A stretch of DNA of 35,404 nt, taken from the NCBI GenBank assembly GCA_016180755.1, contig JACPAO010000122.1, forward strand, positions 1-35,404, read 5' to 3'. The notes below the pieces were generated by a model, which was given only the letters and a program-made list of their open reading frames with translations, had not been told where the DNA came from and did no database searches. Positions 30,027 to 35,404 of the stretch are shown one piece after another (position 1 is the stretch's first letter; each line of letters starts with the position of its first letter). Origin of the DNA: Methanobacteriota archaeon (GTDB lineage: Archaea > Thermoplasmatota > E2 > JACPAO01). The position numbers and the translations under genes were made by a program.

Positions 30027-30729
30027 CGGCGGCAGCGTCCGCCGCGTCCTGACCGTTGGTTGCCAGATGCTGGGCACGGCCCAACGTGGCGAGTGTTGCG
30101 AACAAGAAGGCGGCGCCCAATACGAGTTCGGCGGTCGTCTCCAGGAGGATTTGCGGCGTCACCAGTTGCGTCGGGAAGGCCGCCAGAGCAATGCTCTCAA
30201 GGCCCGTCGCGCTCCAGCGCAGAGCCTGTGCGAAGGCAGTCATTGGGACCAGCCAAGCCTGGGCGCGGAACCATCGCCGTTCCGCTAGGAAGCCGAGGGC
30301 GAATGCGGCGTTGGATAGTTCGGTCGTGACGCGGAAGAACCCGCGCCACGGCACAAGCGGATGAGCAAGATGGTACGCGGTCGGCAGGACGCCGAGAACG
30401 ACCACGACGGCCAAGCAGAACCCGGTGCGACGCCAAGCGCGGCTCGGGTCCTGGCGGGCAAAACCCCACGCGGCCGCGAGCCACAGGCACGCGAGGGCGG
30501 CTTCCAGGGCGATGTCGAACCAGCGCCACCACGCTTCGACGCCCAAACCATCCTGGGGAATCGAAAAAAGGACCCGAGGCGAGGATTCGAACCCGCGTTC
30601 CCACAGGACCCGCGACCCCACGTGGAGGATCAGGCCGACCGCGATAGCAACCGCAGCCGCGGCTTCGCTCGAGGGCGTGCGACGTCCCGATGGGCCGGTG
30701 TCCGTTGGGGTCTTGTTGTCCATCTCCAA
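30013..30729 (-). CDS. Six-helix membrane protein
   Basis: The 238-residue product starts at ATG 30729, or two codons later at 30723. After a polar N-terminus there are about six hydrophobic segments (near residues 22-40, 70-90, 100-118, 130-148, 155-172 and 190-215). No family is recognised. The DNA near 30583-30597 includes a 15-base match to the T-arm region of tRNA-Arg, but within intact coding sequence. Confidence 0.8.
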   Translation of the reverse strand: MEMDNKTPTDTGPSGRRTPSSEAAAAVAIAVGLILHVGSRVLWERGFESSPRVLFSIPQDGLGVEAWWRWFDIALEAALACLWLAAAWGFARQDPSRAWRRTGFCLAVVVVLGVLPTAYHLAHPLVPWRGFFRVTTELSNAAFALGFLAERRWFRAQAWLVPMTAFAQALRWSATGLESIALAAFPTQLVTPQILLETTAELVLGAAFLFATLATLGRAQHLATNGQDAADAAAVTSG

Positions 30730-30778
30730 TCCATGTATCCTGGGGCCTCACCCGGCGGCGAGCCCCCTGGGGGCGGGC

Positions 30779-31222
30779 TTACCCGCCCCAGGGAGTAGCG
30801 GCGAACGTCCAAGTCCCTTTCGCCGAGGATGGCATGAACTGGACGGTCCATGTCCCGGCGACGCCGGCGTACGTTAGGGCGCCCTCTGCATGCGTCGGGG
30901 GGCTGGTGCCAAATGTCGTGTCGTAGACGTTGGCGGCGGGGCTGGCCGCGTCGAAGACCTTGATCCGCATGCTGCCCGCCTCAACCTTGCCGTTGAGCGT
31001 GATGCGGGCAGCTTCGCTGGGGTTTGTCCACGTAAAGGAGCGGTCGTCGGTGCAGGTTTGCGCGTCGCCAAACACGACCTGGAAGGTTTCGGGCGATTCC
31101 TTGATCGTGCCATGGCGCAGGCCCGTACAGGTCGACACGCATCCGGAAACCAGGACCAGCGCGAGGGTGACCAGAGCGGGCGTCATGAGCGAGAGCGGGG
31201 TCTTGAAGCGGTTCGATTTCAT
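30779..31222 (-). CDS. Small lipoprotein downstream of the glycine-rich protein
   Basis: The 147-residue product starts at ATG 31222, with GGAGA about ten bases upstream. The signal peptide ends LVLVSGC (lipobox) near residue 28. The mature domain is beta-sandwich-like (FTWTNPSEAARITLNGKVEA, GTWTVQFMPSSAKGTWTF). It starts 13 bases after the stop of the glycine-rich gene, so the two are probably co-transcribed and may act together at the cell surface. Confidence 0.82.
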   Translation of the reverse strand: MKSNRFKTPLSLMTPALVTLALVLVSGCVSTCTGLRHGTIKESPETFQVVFGDAQTCTDDRSFTWTNPSEAARITLNGKVEAGSMRIKVFDAASPAANVYDTTFGTSPPTHAEGALTYAGVAGTWTVQFMPSSAKGTWTFAATPWGG

Positions 31223-31235
31223 GTCTTCGATTCTC

Positions 31236-34200
31236 CTACTGTGCAAGGACGGTGTCACGCGCCTCCGTGGCGGTTTCCACGAGGAACTGCATGGCGGCGG
31301 CGGGGCAACTCGTCGTGGAGACGCCCATGGGCCCCGCCGACCCTGTTAGGCCCGCGTCCGCCGACGGGACGCTGTGGCCGTCCATCGCGTACGCGAAGAG
31401 TGCACTCGGGGCGGCGCTTCCGCCGCGTCCGTCGGCCAGTTGGAAATATTCTCGGCGACGAGTGTCCGCGTTCGACGTGCGGCCGCCATCCTGGTCGCCG
31501 TTTCCTCCCGCGCCGCCGGTTCCACCGCAGAAGCCGTCTCCCCCGGCGCCGCCCTGACCGCCACGGAAGCCGACAACAAACCATCCAACACCTTTGCCGG
31601 CCACGGGGGTGGCCACCGCGGATGGGGAGAGACCGGGGTCGCCGCCCTTGGCGGAGGCTTTCGGGCCATGGTGCCCGGTAGATCCGCCGGTGCCTCCCTG
31701 CCCGGGGAGGCAGGTTTGGTCGTTCGCGTTGAGGCAGGTGGAGCCTTTCCCGCCTGGCCCGCCGCGGCCGGCGGGCGCCAACTCTACCGCCGCCGTTCCG
31801 CCATCCGTGGGTCGCTCGGGGTGACGCGCGCCACCCCCATTGGCTCCCGTATTGGCGTGGCCGCCGTGGCCGGCCGTGGCGGTGTTCTCGCCGCCGTCTC
31901 CGCCGCGCCCGCCAGCGCCGCCAACCGTGCACGCGACGGTTCCGAAGCACTTGCCAGAGTCGCCTCCACGGCCGCCCTTGCCGCCGGCTCCGCCGCCGGC
32001 CGCCGTGGCCAATCCGGCCTTGCCGGCATAGGCCGGGCACCCGTGCTGGGCGATGCATGTCGCGTCGCCAGCATTGCCGCCGGTCGCGGCGGCGTCGCCG
32101 CCGCGGCCGCCGGAACCACCTGCCCCGCCGTGTGCGCCCGGGCAGACGCCGGACGATGGGCAATCGTAGCCGGCGCCGCCGAGGCCGCCCGGACCTCCTC
32201 GTCCGCCGATGGCGTTCGCGGACCCGCCGTCTCCGCCTTCCGCGCTTCCGGCAACAAGGTCCGTCCAGTGGCAGACCTTTGCTTCATCGTCGCACGATCT
32301 GCCCCAATTGTGTTGTCCGCTGGTCCTGGCGTCGCCTCCAGCTCCGCCCGCAGCCGTGGCTTTGCCGCCGTTGCCGCCGTTACCGCCGGGGCCTCCATCT
32401 TGGCATTTGCTCGCGGTGGCAATGCACCCGATTCCATCGTGGCCGTTCCCGCCGGGTCCGCCGCGCCCGCCGACGGCGAGGGCGACGCCCCCGTCTTCGC
32501 CGCGGAAAGCCGCCCTCTCGCCGCAGCTGCCGTACGAATTACATTCATCGGCCTCGCCGGGATCTCCCGCGACGGCGTCTGCATCGCCGCCGTCGCCGCC
32601 CTTCCCGGCGCCACTGGGTGGACAACCGTTTTCGACGGCGCAAGGAACGGGGTCGCCGTTGGCGCCTGCCCCGCCGGGGCCCGCGAGTGCCGTGGCGTCG
32701 CCGCCGTCCCCGCTTATGGGGCCGTTTCCGCCCGAACCGCCGACGGCCCTGGCCGAGATGCCTCGAATGCCTGAAACGGGTCCCGTCGTGACGCTGCACT
32801 GGTAGCAGGAGGGTAGCCCCTTGGTACCATCGGCGGTCGCGTTTCCTCCCCATCCGCCATTCGAATCCGCAACTCCTATGTTGGTCAGAAGGAAGCCGCC
32901 GCTGGGTAGGAAGGCGCCGCCGGAGTCGCCGCCATTGCCGCCGATGGCCGTCAGAAGGGGGGCAAGGGGCTGGAAGATTGCACCGCTGGTCCCATCGATG
33001 GTTGCGGCGTAGCCCTCCTCGGCGTGGACGGATCCGCCCCCGCCGCCGCTTCCCGGTTGCAGGACGCCACTAAAGGGAGGCGGGGAGGCGACGAAGGGGC
33101 TTGCGCACCAACCCAGGGCCGCGCCGAGCGTGACGTCGGCGCCGCGTCCGCCCAAACCGCCAACAAGCGTGCGAGTGCCCAGGGTCGGGTCGGACCCCGA
33201 GACCGTGTTGGTGAAGGTTAGACCCTCTCCTTGTCCGCCCTTGCCGCCCGTCAGACGGCCCGTCGGGAACGTGAATCGACCCGACGGGGCTGCCGACGCG
33301 AGGACGGCTTCGCCGTTGCAGGTGACTTGGTCGACGACGACGGGCGAAAGGAGGATGGCGCTTACGCGCCCTCCGTCGCCGCCGTTGCCTCCAGCCGGGT
33401 CCGCGACGCCGGTGACGCTGCGGGTTCCGTACGAGTGGCCATTGCCTCCAACGACTTGGCCGTTGAGGGTCAAGGAACTGGTCGCGATGAGGACGATACC
33501 GGCGCCCGTCTTCGCGGACAAGGACCCGCTGGCACCCACGACGCGGCCTTGGATGTCAATCTCGTTGGCGATGACGGTCAGGCCGGTTGGAGCGGTGACC
33601 GTGCTGCCGGAGGCGACCGCGAACTTGTTGAAGAACTTCGTTCCGTCAAGCGTGGTATCGGAGGTGATGCTTTCGTCCTCGGCGTCAAGCACAAGGTTCG
33701 GATCGAAACAGTCGCCGTCGACGCCCGCGTCGGGCAAGGTGCATGCCTGGGGCGCGATAAAACAGGCGTACACACCCACGCCGCCGGACGGGATCAAGCC
33801 TTCGCAGTAGCCGGCCGTGGTGCCACCGGTCCAGATTCCCGCGTCAGCACAAGCGAAGGCCGTGGCGGAAGTCGAACACGAGGCCACCAGGGTGGTTCCG
33901 CAATATGCGCGGGCCGTGCCGGGACCCGACCCGGTCACGAGGTGGTAGTAGGTGCCGATCTCCGCGTTGGCGTCGCATTGGAACGAGCAGGAGGGGCTGG
34001 ACGGGTTCTCGCCCCCGCACGCGGTCGATGTTGCGATGACGGCGCCCGGGTCTTCCGTGCAGTCGTCCAGGTTCTCCTCGCCGTCGCCGTTGATGTCTCC
34101 GCAGATCCCCAACAATATCCCCGTGCAGTCGTCGAGGGTCTCCTGCCCGTCGCCGTTAGCGTCGCCGCAGAGGCCCACGTCGGGTTCGGTGCAGTCGTTG

Positions 34201-34385
34201 AGGTCCTCCACGCCGTCCCCGTTCGCGTCGCCGCACAAGTCGGTCCAGGGGTCCGTGCAGTCATTCAGGTCTTCCACCCCGTCCCCGTTGGTGTCGCCGC
34301 AGACTCCCACTGCCACCACGGGCCGAGGAAGAAGTACCAACGCCATTGCGGCCGTGATCGCAACACAAACGATTTGCTTCCACAT
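31236..34385 (-). CDS. Giant glycine-rich secreted protein with four calcium repeats
   Basis: The 1049-residue product starts at ATG 34385; the open frame extends to 34472 but the downstream Met gives a clean signal peptide (KQIVCVAITAAMALVLLPRP). Residues 28-115 hold four 22-residue repeats of the form CGDxNGDGxExLxDCT, dockerin- or thrombospondin-3-like calcium loops each bounded by cysteines. Residues 115-370 form a Cys-rich and beta-rich region. From about 370 to 1000 the chain is built of GGxGGxGG runs, broken by Cys-containing loops. This composition recalls polyglycine-II or PE_PGRS-type surface proteins. It lacks an obvious C-terminal anchor. No named family fits the whole. Confidence 0.85.
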   Translation of the reverse strand: MWKQIVCVAITAAMALVLLPRPVVAVGVCGDTNGDGVEDLNDCTDPWTDLCGDANGDGVEDLNDCTEPDVGLCGDANGDGQETLDDCTGILLGICGDINGDGEENLDDCTEDPGAVIATSTACGGENPSSPSCSFQCDANAEIGTYYHLVTGSGPGTARAYCGTTLVASCSTSATAFACADAGIWTGGTTAGYCEGLIPSGGVGVYACFIAPQACTLPDAGVDGDCFDPNLVLDAEDESITSDTTLDGTKFFNKFAVASGSTVTAPTGLTVIANEIDIQGRVVGASGSLSAKTGAGIVLIATSSLTLNGQVVGGNGHSYGTRSVTGVADPAGGNGGDGGRVSAILLSPVVVDQVTCNGEAVLASAAPSGRFTFPTGRLTGGKGGQGEGLTFTNTVSGSDPTLGTRTLVGGLGGRGADVTLGAALGWCASPFVASPPPFSGVLQPGSGGGGGSVHAEEGYAATIDGTSGAIFQPLAPLLTAIGGNGGDSGGAFLPSGGFLLTNIGVADSNGGWGGNATADGTKGLPSCYQCSVTTGPVSGIRGISARAVGGSGGNGPISGDGGDATALAGPGGAGANGDPVPCAVENGCPPSGAGKGGDGGDADAVAGDPGEADECNSYGSCGERAAFRGEDGGVALAVGGRGGPGGNGHDGIGCIATASKCQDGGPGGNGGNGGKATAAGGAGGDARTSGQHNWGRSCDDEAKVCHWTDLVAGSAEGGDGGSANAIGGRGGPGGLGGAGYDCPSSGVCPGAHGGAGGSGGRGGDAAATGGNAGDATCIAQHGCPAYAGKAGLATAAGGGAGGKGGRGGDSGKCFGTVACTVGGAGGRGGDGGENTATAGHGGHANTGANGGGARHPERPTDGGTAAVELAPAGRGGPGGKGSTCLNANDQTCLPGQGGTGGSTGHHGPKASAKGGDPGLSPSAVATPVAGKGVGWFVVGFRGGQGGAGGDGFCGGTGGAGGNGDQDGGRTSNADTRRREYFQLADGRGGSAAPSALFAYAMDGHSVPSADAGLTGSAGPMGVSTTSCPAAAMQFLVETATEARDTVLAQ
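34040..34304 (-). repeat. Four 66-base tandem coding repeats
   Basis: Four in-frame units of 66 bases encode the CGD-NGDG-DCT calcium loops. Units one and two are closest to each other; units three and four have drifted (GQETLDDCT, GEENLDDCT). Confidence 0.85.
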
Positions 34386-34565
34386 TGGAGCCACCGCTGT
34401 CGCCAAGCAAGGGGCGTCCGGGATTAACGACGTTGACCACGTTCGCAACGTGCCAAGAATCCGAGGCCCCAATTCATGAGGCCACGGCGACGGACTCCCC
34501 TAGATATGGGTATGTTGTCGGCGCGGCTAGAATCTGTAAGAGCGTCGCCGGGGCTTCGCGCGAAT

Positions 34566-35404
34566 ATGCAGCTACGACTCTTTGGCCTGGGAACGCCCCT
34601 TCTCGCATTGCTCGTGTTAGCGGCGCCGCCCGCATCCGCGGCCCATTGGTGCACCGACCTGCGGATTGCGACCGGCCCCGCCGTCGCCAGCGCCGGCGAA
34701 CCGGTGAACTTCACCATCGCCGTTTCCAACGGCGGAAATGCCACGGTCACGACTTCCATACGTGTTCGTTTTGATTGGGAAACGGGGACGCTTCCGTGGG
34801 AGACGGTTACCTTGGCCCCCGGGGCCATGACGAACTCATCCCAGGCTAAGATCGTCGGGCAAGAGCTCGGCGACCGCCTCGTGACGATTCTCGTCCAGGG
34901 CGGCTCTCACGGCTCCCCTGATGAACCTCTGACGGGCTGCCCCGCCGTGGTACGTGTGCTTAGGGTTCAACGCGGGCTCGAGTCTCCCCGGGCGATCGTG
35001 CAGGCTGACGTCAACTCCGGCGCCGTTCCCCTACGAGTGACCTTTTCCCTCGAGGTGGCCGGGGGCGCCGCGCCCTTCTCGTACGCGTGGTCGTTCGGCG
35101 ACAACACCTTCTCCAACGCCTCGGCGCCGGTCCACGTGTACGAGACTCCAGGAACCTACATGGCTCAAGTCGTCATCCGCGATGCCCGCGGCCAACTCGC
35201 CGTCGACCGCGCGATGATCTCCCCAATCCCCCCTTCAAAGGTGTCGACGGATGATTTCGAGTGGCTGTCCGCGAGCTCCTGGCTGGCGGTCAGGGATCCG
35301 CCGCTGCTTCTGCTCGTGGCCTTTTGCCTTCTGGCATCGGCGTGGGCGGCCCTCCGTCCAGCCTCTCGAGTTGTCCGCATTGATTCGTCCGGAGACCCAG
35401 GGCC
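34566..35404 (+). CDS. PKD-domain surface protein, C-terminus beyond the window
   Basis: From ATG 34566 the frame is open to the right edge (279 full codons). It has a signal peptide (LRLFGLGTPLLALLVLAAPP) and a CARDB-like beta-domain (VASAGEPVNFTIAVSNGGNA) at residues 30-125. A PKD domain follows at about residues 145-220 (GAAPFSYAWSFGDNTFSNAS, then HVYETPGTYMAQVVIRDARG) with the family WxFGD and YxxPGxY motifs. A hydrophobic helix (PPLLLLVAFCLLASAWAAL) near residue 250 anchors it, with a basic cytosolic start after it. PKD domains mediate protein-protein contacts on archaeal surfaces. Confidence 0.85.
   Translation, partial: MQLRLFGLGTPLLALLVLAAPPASAAHWCTDLRIATGPAVASAGEPVNFTIAVSNGGNATVTTSIRVRFDWETGTLPWETVTLAPGAMTNSSQAKIVGQELGDRLVTILVQGGSHGSPDEPLTGCPAVVRVLRVQRGLESPRAIVQADVNSGAVPLRVTFSLEVAGGAAPFSYAWSFGDNTFSNASAPVHVYETPGTYMAQVVIRDARGQLAVDRAMISPIPPSKVSTDDFEWLSASSWLAVRDPPLLLLVAFCLLASAWAALRPASRVVRIDSSGDPG

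Noticed and set aside
31374-32774. A 466-codon open frame rich in Ala/Gly on the plus strand
   Set aside because: It is antisense to the glycine-rich protein; GGN glycine codons read backwards give Ala/Pro/Arg runs. No start signal or motif supports it.
31236-34385. CRISPR-like or satellite array because of the repeating GCC/CCG pattern
   Set aside because: Spacing is irregular and in codon register; it is coding repeat of a glycine-rich protein. No CRISPR array was seen anywhere in the window.

Overview
The window is a stretch of a high-GC archaeal chromosome. The archaeal signs are a glycerol-1-phosphate dehydrogenase (EgsA) that sets the stereochemistry of archaeal lipids, archaeal-type leucyl- and histidyl-tRNA synthetases, a DUF63 membrane protein, a 35-residue ribosomal protein resembling eL41, a PGF-CTERM-like surface anchor, tRNA genes without encoded CCA, and many TATA-like boxes about 27 bases upstream of start codons, as expected for leaderless transcripts. 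Together these suggest a euryarchaeote, most likely in or near Candidatus Thermoplasmatota. The lineage is an inference from gene content only.

Layout. Positions 1-203 hold the start of a cupredoxin-like secreted protein. Positions 243-5962 are a minus-strand operon of six genes, most overlapping or nearly touching: a secreted calcium-repeat protein, a DUF4129 protein, a four-helix membrane protein, a MoxR AAA+ ATPase, a DUF58 protein and a six-helix membrane protein. Positions 6072-17028 are mostly housekeeping: tRNA-Ala(GGC), egsA, DUF63, a HIT hydrolase, leuS, hisS and several small membrane or zinc-ribbon proteins. A complete 876-bp IS5-like element sits exactly between DUF63 and the HIT gene.

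Positions 17056-26201 are dominated by exported proteins. They include two tandem EF-hand paralogues, a protein with two DUF11-like domains, lipoproteins and a PGF-CTERM protein. Among them lie a two-domain winged-helix regulator, the tiny eL41-like gene and tRNA-Arg(TCT). Positions 26275-28805 look like a recombination-prone patch: tRNA-Ala(CGC), a tyrosine recombinase, a membrane/winged-helix gene that has lost its C-terminus, and about 640 bp without a credible gene. Positions 28806-35404 return to surface proteins: a large lipoprotein, a membrane protein, a small lipoprotein, a 1049-residue glycine-rich secreted protein with four Cys-bounded calcium repeats, and a PKD-domain protein cut by the window edge.

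Two themes recur. Calcium-binding acidic loops (EF-hand, thrombospondin type 3 or dockerin-like) appear in at least four exported proteins, pointing to a calcium-stabilised cell surface. Recombination leaves visible traces: an IS insertion that regenerated two stop codons, a lipoprotein gene whose 5' end is lost against tRNA-Arg, and an integrase next to tRNA-Ala(CGC).
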